A stretch of DNA of 64,000 nucleotides from Phytopythium helicoides. Its lineage: Eukaryota > Oomycota > Peronosporomycetes > Pythiales > Pythiaceae. A program made the translations under genes and the position numbers. How positions within the stretch are numbered: the first letter of the stretch is position 1; each line of letters begins with the position of its first letter. The notes beneath the pieces are model-generated. The model made no database searches, had not been told where the DNA came from, and saw only the letters and a program-made list of their open reading frames with translations. This document shows positions 19,673 to 31,319 of the stretch, in pieces. Location: NCBI GenBank assembly GCA_024867545.1, contig JANFNE010000075.1, forward strand, positions 1-64,000, in the 5' to 3' direction.

Positions 19673-22600
19673 TCACATGATGCCGAGCGCAGCGCGTTGG
19701 TACTTGTCGTACCAGCGCGTGCGCCAGTTGTTGATCGACTGGTCGATGAGCTGGTTCACGAATACCTGGCACGTGCTCGTGCGCGCGCCAGGCTTGAGTC
19801 GCGCACGCAGTCCATCAATGACGGCCTTCTTTCCGCCCGCGAAGCAAGGCAAGTCAGCGTTGCCGACGAGCATCATCTCGACAAGTAGCACGATCTTTTC
19901 CATGTCGCGACGAAGCGCGAGGTATGCACGAATGCACAGCGAGCGAAAGTATCGGAAGGTGGAGCTGCGAGGACCACCCATCAGCTCCACAAATTCATCT
20001 GTGAGCTTGAACGGCGCTCGCTCAAAATTGAGGTTGCTGCCCGGGCTATTGGTAAGCAAGAAGCCAAAGTCGATGTGGATCACATGTCCGTCCGTGTCGA
20101 GCAGAATGTTGCCGTTGTGGCGATCTTTGATCTGGAACACGTAGCATACAATCGAGTACGCAGCAAGGCTCTCGACAAAGTTGCGCCGCGCTCGAGAAAA
20201 GCCAACCGAGTCCTTCGGTCCGTGCAGTCGAGTGTAAAAGTCCCTAGATGGACCAACAAAAACACATGAGGTCACGAGCGTAGAACCAAATGGAGCCATC
20301 AAACGTACAAGAGGGTCGTGTACTCCGGGTCATTGCGCTTAAGCGAGTCAAGTGAGACTGTATCTGGCACGGCCTCGATGAGTCCTGTCGTGGCCGACGT
20401 TGCAATTACATTGTACGGTCTGACCACATGAAAGATTAGTTCTTCGAATAAGCCATTCAACAAACCTTCGTGTCGAAATCGTACCTGAGCGACAGAGGTA
20501 GACCGTACTCACGAAAGACGCGATCGCACTGGGCAATCAGCTGTGCTGCAAACTGCTCTTGACGCAGGTCATCATTGCTCTTGACAATCACAGAGAGCAA
20601 GCGCCATCCAGGGTGGTCGCCAAACTCCGACTGTTGCCGAATACGCGCCTCTTTCTCACTCCAGCGTTCACGGAACACGATCATGGGTTTTTCCTCCTCT
20701 TCAGGGACTTCCAAATTCGCAGGTAATTCTGGCTCGCGGTCCTCGTCTTCATTTTCTCCTGCACCTCCGTGATCATCCTCTGTGAGATACGCATCCGATA
20801 AACCGTCTTCCAGATCAAACTTCTCTTTCCAAGCTTCCGCATCAGTGAAATCCAGGCTTAAACTCAGGTCACGAGAGCGCGTGAGCACCGGCTCGGGCTT
20901 TTCCTCTGGCTTTTCCTCGGGTTTCTCTTCCGCTTCTGCGGTGACAATAGAAATACCATCGACAAGATCCACGATAACCTCACAGTTCGTACTTTCCGAG
21001 ACGTTGAGGGGATCAACCGTCACGGACTCGTTCGGAGTTGATTTTGCCTCTACCTTCGAATTGTTAGTGTCTTGCTTGGATCGACGCGCGAACCAGAATG
21101 TGAACGGCTTAGCCGTTTCCACCGCTTGTGTCGCTTGCTCTGCATCCGCGTTTTTGATGTCTGTTTCGTTATCACCGTCGAGTACTTCAGCGTTATCGGT
21201 TCCCGGCTCTGCAGCGGGTTGCTCCGCCTCTGTCCGCTCACTCTCGCTCGGAGTGGACGAGTGCTCAGTTTCATCACTCACAGCAGAGTGCTCCAGCTGC
21301 TCGCCCTCAGCACGATCAGCATCATCCGCTTTGATATCACCGGCTTTTCCAGTGACCTTGTTTCGACGAAATAGCCAGCCAAACACGCCCGGGGACTCTG
21401 TTTGATTCGATGGTGCTGCATCTGGGATGTCTGTCACAGGGCTAGCGTTACTCTCCTCAACTTCAGGGACGTCTGGAATGGCATCTATAGCATCAATGAT
21501 GACCGCGGAATCAGCATCACTGGCAGTGTCAGCATCCACAAGCGACGTGGATGAAGAGGTAGGAGCAGACTCCCCGAACAGATCAGGGCACGATGCCTTC
21601 TTAGCATTGTCCTCCGTTGTCTCATTCGAGGTCGTTGGGTCTACTTCTAGCTGTACTGGGGGAGAAGCACCAGCTTTTCTCCACGGAAGCCAAGACCTGG
21701 ACCCGGAGACAGGCTTCTTGGCGATCTCCAGCTCGGACGCCGAGACTTCAGCATCATTCGATCCATCGACTAGAACGCTCGCGTCCTCAATTTGAACAGG
21801 CGCGTTCTCGGTGGACTCCGACAGTGAAGCTGTAGCGACTTGTTCAACTGGTTCAACCGCAGTAGGTGCAGAGCCCACGTCATCCGTTGGATCTTGATCA
21901 TTTTCCTGCTCGCGACGTGTTTTCCGAGAAAACCAGGACGAGTAAAACGAGTCAAACTGCCCTCCTGAGCGAGCCGAGGCGCTTGACGAATGGGTCTTGC
22001 TATCGCGTCGTGCACGCGGCTGACTCCACTGGCCCATACGTTCGAGCTGCTCATCAGTTGATTTCTGAAGTATCTCCTCTTCAGCGGCACTTTCGTCAGC
22101 AAATTGCGTTGCCCTTGGCTTGGTGTCCTCCATTTCATCGTCGCCAACTTCTCCATCCAGCGGTTCACAAATGGTAGTAGGTGTCGCGCTCCGGTCATGA
22201 GCCAGTGCTTGCACATCCAAAACCTCGCTCTCACGCTGCCGCAACGAGGCACGGAGTTCTGCTGCCTGCTCGTCTTCCATAATCTGTGCCAGCGTTACTC
22301 TAGGATCTGTCGGCGTCAAGAGTACCACCGAGTCATCACCTCCATGTTCAATCTCAGCGAGACCTGATGCGCTGGATGGCGATGCAATACACAAGCCGTT
22401 GCTTGGTGACTTCTTGTTAAAGCCGAGTTTCAAAGAGAACCCTCGTGCATGCCGGGTCTTCTTCGCAGACTGCGATGAAGACACGGCATAGTCCAGAACT
22501 TCCACGCACAGAAAATACGGCACGCGCTCTTTGGTCGAAAACGTGAAGCACTCATCTGCATGAATGGCCTTCACGCGGTGGTACGAGTTGCCAATTGGCA

Positions 22601-24069
22601 GGTACAACACGTCAGACGGCAATAGCTTTTCCTGAATCTCGCGTAGACCCTTCCGAAGTTCTTCGTTGCGCTCAGCGCGCGCAACAGGAATCAGACGGTC
22701 AGCCAGACCGGTCAGCGCGTCCACGAAGTCCGGCGTTTGCTTATACAATGAGATCTGCTGCGAGTTGCCTTCCTCCGTTCTGGCTTCGTCCACAACTGAC
22801 TGTCGCTTCGTGAGTAGATGGCCAGCAAACTTCTCATCTGACGCCAAAGCTGTAGGATCAAGTTCCTGGTCAACCGGAAATACGATAGATCTGCGTCGAC
22901 GCAAGTCTGCTGGACGCGAGACTGATATCTCCTCGACACACAACCCGTTGTTCATTAGCAACGCTGGGACACCAGCCCGAAGCTCAATGGCAGTCAGCAA
23001 GTCCGAGTTCTCCTGATCAGGCGAAGCCGTGACACTAAGGTATTCGGACTGGTAACGGCGCGCATCGTCACAAAACGAGCGCAGAAACCATGTCAGGCGG
23101 TGAGCGAATGTAAGCGAGTCGCCGCTCCGCGTCATCACAAAACACTCGAGCTGGTGCTGCTTGGCGTAGTTGCCGTGTATGAGGAACGTACACAGCTGGG
23201 GGATGTAGAACTCGAACTGACAAACCGCAGCAACATCAATCAGTCAGTCTCTAGCCGTTGAAATATAGGTGACAGCACATCGCAGTTACCTCATCAGCGT
23301 TCATCTCGTAGCTGGAGTATAGCTCCTCCATCACATCTTGGTGAGCGTAGAGCTGAAGTAGCAGGTGGAACACATCACTACTCGGGTCAAAGTGCGCTCC
23401 CGCGCCGGCTTTGCCCAGGCTGGTGATGCGGTCCTTGGTGCTCCGCAGCTTTTCGTCCCAGAAGTGCTTGAACTTCTCGACGCTGTCGGGCTCGGGTTGC
23501 CGCCGACGGAAGGCCGCGAACGGCGTGAGCGACGGGAGTGAAGAGTGTCTCCGCACTGGCGAGAGCGAGGACGCAGTGGGCTTGCCACCGGGGCCTGCCG
23601 ACCTCCGCGTCGCCTTTTTCTTTCGCGGGAGCCGGCGCCGCGGGAAGATGGAGTCGCGCACCTTACCGGGTAGCGCGACAATCGAGAAGCGCGTGGACGA
23701 CGGGCGCGACTCGCACGAGCTCGACGTCTTCCAATCGTCACTGTCGTCGTTGTACGAGGCGGCGTCGTCGCTGCTCTCGTCGGCGCGTGCCGCTGCTGCG
23801 GCTTGCGCTTCATCCGCCTGGTTGCTCTCCCCTGCGTCCTTCGCCCGCCCTTCCTCGCTCTCGGCAGCACCATGAGGCGTCGCCTGCCTCTCCTTGGCGT
23901 CCGTTGGGCTTTTGCTCGGCGACAACGGCGCCGCACACGTTGAAGCGGAGGCGGTGGCGTCGCGCGACGCCACCGGCGGCTCCAGCAGCTGCCGCTCGCG
24001 CGCCGTTGGGGCGGCCGCGGCCGCAGCAGGCGCTGCCGGCGCATCGACCAGCGCGTCCTGCTCGCCCAT
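19673..24069 (-). CDS. PI4KB: Phosphatidylinositol 4-kinase, beta type
   Basis: Makes PI4P from phosphatidylinositol at Golgi and trafficking membranes. Four exons: 24069-23290, 23216-20485, 20419-20309 and 20243-19673; 1397 residues, much longer than animal PI4KB (about 800). After a disordered N terminus comes the helical lipid-kinase-unique region (HFDPSSDVFHLLLQLY to FCDDARR, about residues 235-330). The kinase N lobe (VIVKSNDDLRQEQFAAQLI) ends exon 2. Exon 3 holds RPYNVIATSATTGLIEAV. Exon 4 has KDRHNGNILL (catalytic loop), HIDFGFLL (metal-binding DFG) and the family C terminus. The extra length is an acidic insert of about 700 residues between the helical region and the kinase. The junction LSLR-PYNV and the junction TTLL-DFYTRLHG both rebuild the family alignment. 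Confidence 0.92.
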
Positions 24070-24645
24070 CGCGCTGCGCTCGCTGCAGGAACTCACGGCG
24101 ACCGTCGGGCGGCTCGTTACTCGTGCAGCTGGCTTTTCTCGACTCGCGGGCGGAAGGAAGAAATGAAAAGGCAGGCAGGCAGCAACGGACCACCCAAGTG
24201 CCTGAATAGTCGCTGGTGATGAGGAGCTGCTCTGGCAGGTGAATTGAAATAGGGAGATACAATGTATAGTTAATTTTCAGTTGTGATGTATATGCCAGAC
24301 AATTTACTCATTCTAAGAGGGATTTGCTGCAGAGTTCGTGAGTTGACGAGAAAATTCCGTGAGTTTCGTGCAATCAGGTGCTGACGATTTTCGAGCAGTG
24401 CCGGTCAAAACTTCGACCACGTTATCCGCTTTCGATTGGACAAAAAGATCTTTAGGCCTATAGTTTTGAGCATCACGGTACGCCAGTCCGACGCGTGTTG
24501 CCTGGAGATTGCCGCAGCTTGGCGACGCCGAGTCACTCTCGATCGGCGCCGCCGCCCGCCAAGCGCCGCCCCAGCTGCCCCGCCAGCCCAGCTCCACCAC
24601 CGCCCGCCGCCGCTGCTCCCTGCTTTACTGCCGAGCCGCGCCACG
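24070..24645. promoter_or_regulatory. Divergent promoter region of PI4KB and signal peptide peptidase
   Basis: 576 bp between two genes transcribed away from each other. The frame of the peptidase stays open upstream to 24436, but this stretch is Arg/Pro-rich and lacks an ATG, so it is read as leader. No clear core element was picked out. Confidence 0.5.
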
Positions 24646-25758
24646 ATGCTCAACACGGTGCAGAGCGCGTGCTACGTGACGCTGATCGCGCTCATGCTGG
24701 CGTCCAACTACGTGCTGATCCCGGTGCCGGTGCAGCTGATCGTGTCGGCGACGTCCATCATCTACATCGGCGCGACGCTCTCGCTCAAGCTCAAGCACCA
24801 CCGCGAGGCCAGCGGCGAGAAGAACGACGAGGTCATGAAGGCTGAGGACGCTTACATGTTCCCGCTGTTGGGCTCGGGTGTGCTCTTCGGGCTCTACATG
24901 CTCTTCAAGATCTTCGACAAGGACCTCGTCAACCTGCTGCTCACGGCATACTTTGCGCTCATCGGCACCTACAGCCTCACGGAGGCCTTCTCGCCGCTCG
25001 TGGCCAACCTGCTCTTCAAGCGCGGCGCGACGGTCTACAAGCGCAACCTCAAGATCCCCTTCTACGGACCGTACCTGCTCGAACTCTCGCAGGCGTGGAT
25101 GCTCACGTTCGTGCTCGCGGCGGCGTTCGCAGCCGCCTGGTTTAAGACCAAGCACTACCTGCTCAACAACGTGTTCGGCATCTCACTGTCGATCAAGGGT
25201 ATCGAGTCGCTGTCGCTCGGCAGCTTCAAGGTCGGCGCCATTCTGCTGTGCGGCCTTTTCTTCTACGACATCTTCTGGGTCTTTGGCACCGACGTCATGG
25301 TCACGGTGGCCACCTCGTTCGACGCGCCCATCAAGCTCATCTTCCCGCGCGAGTTCGCGACCGAGACCGAAAAGGCCAAGTACTCGATCCTGGGTCTCGG
25401 CGACATTGTCATCCCGGGCATCTTCATCGCGCTGCTGCTGCGCTACGACGCGCACCGCGCGAACGTGACGAGCACGGCGCAGGCGTTCGCCAAGCCCTTC
25501 TTCCACGTCAACCTGCTGTTCTACGTGCTGGGTCTGGTCGCGACCGTCACGGTCATGTTTGTGTTTGACGCCGCGCAGCCCGCGCTGCTGTACCTCGTCC
25601 CGGCGTGTCTGGGCTCAGCGCTCGTGACTGCGCTTGTGCGCGGCGAGTTCAAGGAGCTGTTCGCATACTCGGAGGAGGAAGAGGAGGACGAGGACAAGAA
25701 GGACGAGGAGACCAAGGACGGTGAGGCCGCTCCGGCCGATTCCAAGAAGTCGCAGTGA
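24646..25758 (+). CDS. SPP: Signal peptide peptidase (presenilin-type aspartyl protease)
   Basis: Intramembrane protease of the ER that cleaves signal peptides and some tail-anchored proteins after release. Single exon, 370 residues, the usual size for the HM13/SPP group. Nine membrane segments can be followed. The catalytic motifs are FYDIFWVFGT (Asp 208), LGLGDIVIPG (Asp 253) and QPALLYLVP (PAL at 312-314). The lumenal N terminus is very short and the cytosolic C terminus is strongly acidic with Lys, ending KKSQ. It does not end in a classic KKxx signal. ATG 24646 opens directly into the first membrane segment, as in the family. Confidence 0.95.
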   Translation: MLNTVQSACYVTLIALMLASNYVLIPVPVQLIVSATSIIYIGATLSLKLKHHREASGEKNDEVMKAEDAYMFPLLGSGVLFGLYMLFKIFDKDLVNLLLTAYFALIGTYSLTEAFSPLVANLLFKRGATVYKRNLKIPFYGPYLLELSQAWMLTFVLAAAFAAAWFKTKHYLLNNVFGISLSIKGIESLSLGSFKVGAILLCGLFFYDIFWVFGTDVMVTVATSFDAPIKLIFPREFATETEKAKYSILGLGDIVIPGIFIALLLRYDAHRANVTSTAQAFAKPFFHVNLLFYVLGLVATVTVMFVFDAAQPALLYLVPACLGSALVTALVRGEFKELFAYSEEEEEDEDKKDEETKDGEAAPADSKKSQ

Positions 25759-26346
25759 GTGTAGCGTGCGTGAACGTTTTAGAGAAGCCAGTCGCACGAG
25801 CTCCGGGCCGGCCATCGGACGGAGCGATGGCGTGCGTGGCCCAAATCGAATATATGCTCAGTCGACGAGCATGCTTCTAGCACATGTGCGGCGATTGCCG
25901 GTGGTCATTGTCCGCGATTGCTAGTCCCTAATGAGTTGAAGTTGATGCGCTTTTGCTGTGTTTGGCGCTGCGTGGAGCGCTCTATGCAGCGCCGTGAGCA
26001 TTACGTCCACGTGGCAGAAGGGCGGGTCATCCCTCCCATCCGCTCGGATTGCCCTCGCACCCCAGCAGTGTCGCCCCTCCTCTCCGTCACAGACCCCATA
26101 CATTTCCCAAGTGTGATTCTTTTGGCTCAGACCGTTCTCCAGGTATTTTCGGCCCGTACCCCTTAGCCGTTGCGCCGCCAAAGAAACGGCGGAGAACCTG
26201 AGTTGCGCTCGACCGCGCCAACCTCCAAGCGTCCGCGACGCGAGGCGCTGACTGGCGCTGTGAGGCCACCCGCCGCCCTCTGCGCCGCGCTCCGAGCTCC
26301 AGTTTGAGGCGCTCCCCGCCCCGCGACTCCCCGCCTTCCGCGCTCC
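25759..26346. other. Intergenic region, nothing recognised
   Basis: 588 bp between two plus-strand genes. It presumably holds the terminator of the peptidase and the promoter of the next gene. No motif stands out and no gene is seen. Confidence 0.4.
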
Positions 26347-28301
26347 ATGGCGCCGCACTTCTGGTACGTCGTCCTTTCTCGCCACTTGGTGAATGCGTGG
26401 CCGCCACTGACGTTGAGATGCACAGGAACGTGCCCGGTAGCAACCGCGTGCGTCTGTCGACCAACCAGGAGCACCAGAGCCTCGAGATGAACGGCGTGAT
26501 GGTCGCCGACCCCACGGCCCCCGCGATCGCGGCCTCGGAGCGCGCGGTGGACGTCAAGGACAGCCACGCGCAGCACCAGCGCGACGTGCTGCGCCAGATC
26601 TCAATGCGGCTGTACGTGAACGCGGGGTCCAAGCCGGCGGGCACGGTGGCTGCGCACGTGCTGCGCAGCCCCGCGACCCGCCAACGCATGGACGACGCCG
26701 AGAAGGTGTGCGCGGACAGCAACTCGTCGCTCGAGCACGAGATCGCACCGTCGCGGAAGCAGCACTCCCGCCGCCCGCTGTGGATGCCCAAGACGCAGGA
26801 CGACTCGGCAGTGCTATCCAGCAAGCAGCTGGCGGCCGCGTCTGCCAAGCCCGACTCGTTCCTGGTCTCGCGCGTGACGGACCCGACGTCCTACTTCTTC
26901 CGCTTCCATGTTGACCAAGCCGAGCGGAGGCACCTCGCGCCGCAGAAGGCAGAGGTGCAGCTTGTGGACATCACCTGGCTCAAGCCCCACGAGCAGGTCG
27001 TGAGCATGGAGCGCGTCGACGGACTGCGCAAGGCGACGATCGCGTGGGACGCATACACGGAGCCGCTGCTGGTCGACATCAACTCGGGTGCCATTCTGGA
27101 CGGCCATCATCGCTACAACGTGGGACTACAGCTGAACCTCAGGCAGCTCCCCGCCGTGCTCGTGGACTACTTGGGCGACGACACTATCACGGTCGACGTT
27201 TGGGCTGGTTGCGGCCGCGACTCCCTCACCAAGCGCGAGGTGATCGCCATGGCTCTCTCGCCCAACGTGTTCCCGCCAAAGACGAGTCGCCACCGATTCA
27301 CGGAGAGTCTGCCGCCAGTGTCGATCCCACTGTCTATCTTGCGCCAGCCGCCGTCAAAGATCGTGACCACCTCTTCGACCACCAGTCCGCTCGAGCACTC
27401 TTCTTCTCCCGCACCCGAGCATGATGCCGCTCCTCCTCGAAGGACGCTGCAGCGCCGTGGCTCGAGCCTGCAGCAAATTTCCATCGATCTCATCTGCGGC
27501 GCACATAATCTGGCCACGTCGGTCGCGAAAGGTCTCTTCCGGAGCCGCCTGCGCAAGATCGAAGCAGCCGCGTCGCCGGCCAGCGGCTCACAATCCGTCT
27601 CGGCAGACCCGATGGCTTCGTCGACGCAGCTCGACATGATCCGCCGGCCGGTGTTTGATGCCTCGGACTTCTTCAACGCGATCCGCGAGAATGACCCCAC
27701 ATCGGGCTTCTGCCGGCAAAAGGCGGCTACGTTTGAAGACCTGCTGTCATCGGATGCCGAGGCGCGCAAGAAGTTCTACATGACGCGTGTGTGCGACCCG
27801 ACCTCGTACTTCTTCAAGTACCGCTTCGATGCGCCGCACAAGCGTCAGCCGCGCAAGGCCGTGATCCACCTTGCGGCTATCGCGTGGCTAAAGCCGCATG
27901 AGCACGTAGTGAGCTGGGAGCGCGTCGACGGACTGCGGCGCGCGACAGTTCGCTGGGACGCGTACTTGGAGCCATTGCTGGTTGACAGCGCGACGGGCGC
28001 GATCCTGGATGGCCACCACCGCTACCACGTGGGTAAGCAGCTCTCTCTACAGACGGTCCCAGTGGTGCTCGTCGACTACTTGGGCGACGAGACTATCACG
28101 GTCGACGTGTGGCCCAACTGCGGTCGCGACACGCTGACAAAGCACGAGGTGGTGGCCATGGCACTGTCGGACGAGCTGTTCCCGCCAAAGACGAGTCGCC
28201 ACACGTTCTCGGACGACTTGCCGCCCATTTCCGTGCCGTTGGAGCGCCTCCGCGAGCCGATCGACGTCGACAACGACGCCATCACCTACCGCGAGCTCTG
28301 A
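26347..28301 (+). CDS. Protein with two SerK/SbnI-like ParB-fold modules
   Basis: Two related modules of about 165 residues lie near residues 149-311 and 452-620. Each has TDPTSYFF or CDPTSYFF, WLKPHE, ERVDGL, EPLLVD, AILDGHHRY, VLVDYLGD, TITVDVW, LTK-x-EV and FPPKTSRH. The order PHE...DGHHR...VDY...W...TK-x-EV...FPPKTSRH is that of the ParB-fold free-serine kinases (archaeal SerK, staphylococcal SbnI) rather than of DNA-partitioning ParB. The Glu of PHE and the DGHHR residues would be the active site by analogy. A 17 bp first exon (26347-26363, MAPHFW) with a 62 bp intron (gtacgt..cacag) fits well and gives 630 residues. The alternative is an unspliced start at 26418. The linker is Ser/Arg-rich. 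Function in oomycetes is inference. Confidence 0.78.
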
Positions 28302-28696
28302 GCTAGATCGTATCCTCGAAAAAGTGTCGTGCGCTCCTACATGTAGACGCGCTATAGACCGACAGCTGCCGGCTTTACTGCCATCAATGTGTTGGGTGTA
28401 AGCGGGTTGGCGATTTGTATAACATGGAGACTTTGGATGGACTTGCTTGAGGTGGTTTGTTTGATCACGACAGCGCGATGTGCTGCTGAGTCAGCTTGGC
28501 AGCAAAGATGGGTACATCAAGTTCAACATGTAGACGAAAGTCAACACTAGATTGAAGTTACAACCTAGGCGCGCATTCAGTAAACGCAGAGTGAGTACAT
28601 ATTCCCTCTCACAGCACCAATTCGTTGGTGGTGAGGGGTGCACACGACGTCAATGGGAGCTAACGAAGCTCAACGAGGATGACCGCATTGTTCGCC
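28302..28696. other. Intergenic region between convergent genes
   Basis: 395 bp holding the two 3' ends. Nothing else is recognised. Confidence 0.4.
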
Positions 28697-30202
28697 CTAG
28701 AGCTTGGTCACCTCGGGCTCCGGCTCCTGCTCGGACACAACGTGGATCTCGATAGACCCATCATCGGCAGCCTCGGTCCGTGAAGCTTGCGAGCGCTCTA
28801 GCTCCTTCTGGAGCTCGAGACTCTGGTGACGACTGCGCACGCGGTGGCGCGCGCGCTCAGCGAGAACCTTGAGACGGTTGCGGATGAAGGTCTTGCGGGC
28901 GAGTGCGCGCACGCGAGCCTGCTGACTCTTCTCCTGCCAGTAGTCCACAATATCGTGCACGTACACGTCGCTCTCGTCTTCGATCTCCTCTTGAATGAGC
29001 TCCTCGATCACGTCTTCGATGGTGAGGATACCTTGGAAAACGACACCAGTTGGAATCGGCTTGCCAGTCTCCCAGCATTCGGCAACCGTCAGCGTTTGGT
29101 CCGTCACGAACGCAATGTGCGACTTGCCCTTCTGGAACTCGTTCAAGATTGAGTAGCACGACTCGTTGGAGCCGACAAGAATGGGCTTGCGCAGCACCAG
29201 GTCGCGGATCGGCCGAGCATCGTCCGGGTCCAGCACGATCAGCTTCTTGACGAGTAGGAGGCCCACAATGTTCGCCTTGTGGTTCTCAAAGACGGGGATG
29301 CGGCTGTAGCCGGAGGCCAAGATGTCGGCCATGACGTCACGGTCGAGATGCGTGTCAATGCCCAGCATGAACACCTTGTCCATGGGGACCATGACCTCTG
29401 TGACAGTCTTGGACGAAAGATCGAGAGCACCGTGGATAATGGTGACTTCGTCGACGTGGAGCTTCGTGCCGTGGGCTGACGTCTCGTGGTGGCGCGAGCG
29501 CGGTGTGAGCAGCGGCTGCTTCTTGGCAGTCGTTGGCGACATGAGCACGCTTGACGAACTGCTGCTCGAGCGCGAGCGCGAGCTCGAGCGGATGCTGCGT
29601 TCCTGGTCGATGCGATCGGCAAAGCTCTTTCGCACGGCCTCGGTCTCGCGCTGGAGCGCCACCAGGGCCTTGAGCTCGTTTCGCTTAAAGTGCGCAGGGT
29701 CGTGGTCGGCACCGATCCACAAGTCAAGCACCTTGCTCAGCGGGTAAGAGATGGGGCTCGTGACAGTCATGAGCACGCGGACGAGCGGCGTGAGCGCGGC
29801 TGCGATGCGGAGCTGGTTGGGTCCCGTGAAGATGGCCGAGGGGATGATTTCGCCGAAGAGCAGCACGCAGGTGACGGACAGCACGATGGCGACGCCCTCG
29901 GGTACGATCTTGTCGAGGAAGAGCGGCAGCGCCTCGTTGGCGATGGCGTTCATGAGCAGCAGCGTGACGAGCAGGAAGTGGTGTCGGCTGACGATGGGCA
30001 GGATGCGCTTGGCCTGCTTCTTCTCGACGTCCGTGCCCTCGAGCTCGAGGATGCGCACGTTGAGCATGTCGACCGACACGAGGCCCATGGTGAGCCCGGC
30101 CATCATGCCGGCGGTCGCGATGAGCCCGAGCGACGCGAAGAGGTAGAGCCAGAAGGAGCCTGGGTTACATGATGGCGAGTACAGTTCGCAGCTCTCTGTC
30201 AT
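28697..30202 (-). CDS. CNNM/CorC-type transporter, copy 1 (DUF21 plus CBS pair)
   Basis: Ancient conserved-domain proteins of this type move or sense Mg2+ and related ions at membranes. Single exon, 501 residues. The N-terminal DUF21 domain (about residues 15-190) has four hydrophobic segments with MAGLTMGLVSVDMLN, NEALPLFLDKIVP and LLFGEIIPSAIFTGP. It is followed by a Ser/Arg-rich linker, then a CBS pair (VMVPMDKVFML to LIVLDPDD, and VVFQGILTIEDVIEELIQEEI). A basic C-terminal tail follows. The open frame extends upstream to 30523, but that part is Pro/Arg-rich and unlike the paralogue, so ATG 30202 is chosen. Sister of the gene at 31320-32804. Confidence 0.9.
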   Translation of the reverse strand: MTESCELYSPSCNPGSFWLYLFASLGLIATAGMMAGLTMGLVSVDMLNVRILELEGTDVEKKQAKRILPIVSRHHFLLVTLLLMNAIANEALPLFLDKIVPEGVAIVLSVTCVLLFGEIIPSAIFTGPNQLRIAAALTPLVRVLMTVTSPISYPLSKVLDLWIGADHDPAHFKRNELKALVALQRETEAVRKSFADRIDQERSIRSSSRSRSSSSSSSVLMSPTTAKKQPLLTPRSRHHETSAHGTKLHVDEVTIIHGALDLSSKTVTEVMVPMDKVFMLGIDTHLDRDVMADILASGYSRIPVFENHKANIVGLLLVKKLIVLDPDDARPIRDLVLRKPILVGSNESCYSILNEFQKGKSHIAFVTDQTLTVAECWETGKPIPTGVVFQGILTIEDVIEELIQEEIEDESDVYVHDIVDYWQEKSQQARVRALARKTFIRNRLKVLAERARHRVRSRHQSLELQKELERSQASRTEAADDGSIEIHVVSEQEPEPEVTKL

Positions 30203-31319
30203 AAGCGGAGAAGTCGACAGCGGAGAAAGCGCGGGGCCGGAGGACGCGGGGGCGACGCGGCTGCTGAGAGGACGACGAGGCGGCGAGCGCGGTGGGCGAG
30301 CGAGACGCGGGGGCTTCGCGCGGGGCTGACGGGTCGACGTGCGCGGAGGGCGGCCGGATGGGAAGTGCCGGTTGGGCTCGTCGACCCGACTCAGTGAGAC
30401 GCGGGACCGGATGTTCGGTATAGTGGGCACCATAGAAAAAAGTGCAGTGTGGGCCACGCAGATTACGACATGGCTGCCCCAGGGAATCCAACACTCATAC
30501 GACGACGCGTCGACGCACGACAACTCTTCCGCCCTCTAGTCGCGGAGCCTGTTTGATCGAATGTGTATCGCTGATTTCATAGGTTGAAGGTGTTTGCACA
30601 GTCAAGTATAAGGAATCTTGGAGTGGTTTAGTTTAAATTGATATTAATCTCCTTGAGTCAACAGTTTTGAGAAATGTGATGGGAATCGCTGACGCCAGCG
30701 CTAGACGATGCGCAGCTGCACGAAGCTCGGACCACCACGGACTGCCGTGGTCCGATGCGCGAGCTTGAGGGGATCTCCCTCTCGGGTGGAGGTTGAGTGT
30801 TGCTTTTTCTCTGCCTCGATCGCGCGTTCTCGCACCGATGCAACTGGTCGAAGACTCTCCCAAAGGCAGGGCCTGCTGGCCTTGAGAACATCCTGCTGCG
30901 TCTTGATTCCGCCTGGATTCAGCAGACTGTGTGTGGGATCTGGACGTGGAATGAATGCGATGGTGCAGTCCTCGTGGCAAAGCGCTCGAAGGTGTCCCTG
31001 CTGGCTGCTTCATGCACAGCAATCGACCACGAAAACGCTGCTGTCAGCCGCGCCGACGAAAGAGAGAAGCCTTGTCTCAATGGAAGTCGGAGTGGTTCAA
31101 CTTGTCAAATGGGCCGGACAATCGATCACCGAATAACGCGCGTCAACGGCACTTGGCTACAATTCCTGCAGCAATCTCGATGATATTTTGACTCGAGCTC
31201 CAGAAGCAGCAGTACGTAGTGCATACAAAGCCTACACACATCGCAAACTCAAAAGCGTCGACCAAGAGGACATGTCTAGCTACGTGTTCCATGCTATCGT
31301 GTGTGCAACCGCATCCTCA
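30203..31319. other. Intergenic region between the two CNNM paralogues
   Basis: 1117 bp. It holds the promoter of copy 1, with an Inr-like cacactgcactttttt on the minus strand near 30437-30453, and the 3' region of copy 2. Open frames of 60-140 codons on both strands have no family features. No further transporter fragment was found. Confidence 0.45.

Noticed and set aside
30203..31319. Several 60-140 codon frames between the CNNM genes
   Set aside because: No family features, mutually overlapping on both strands, no splice-consistent extension.
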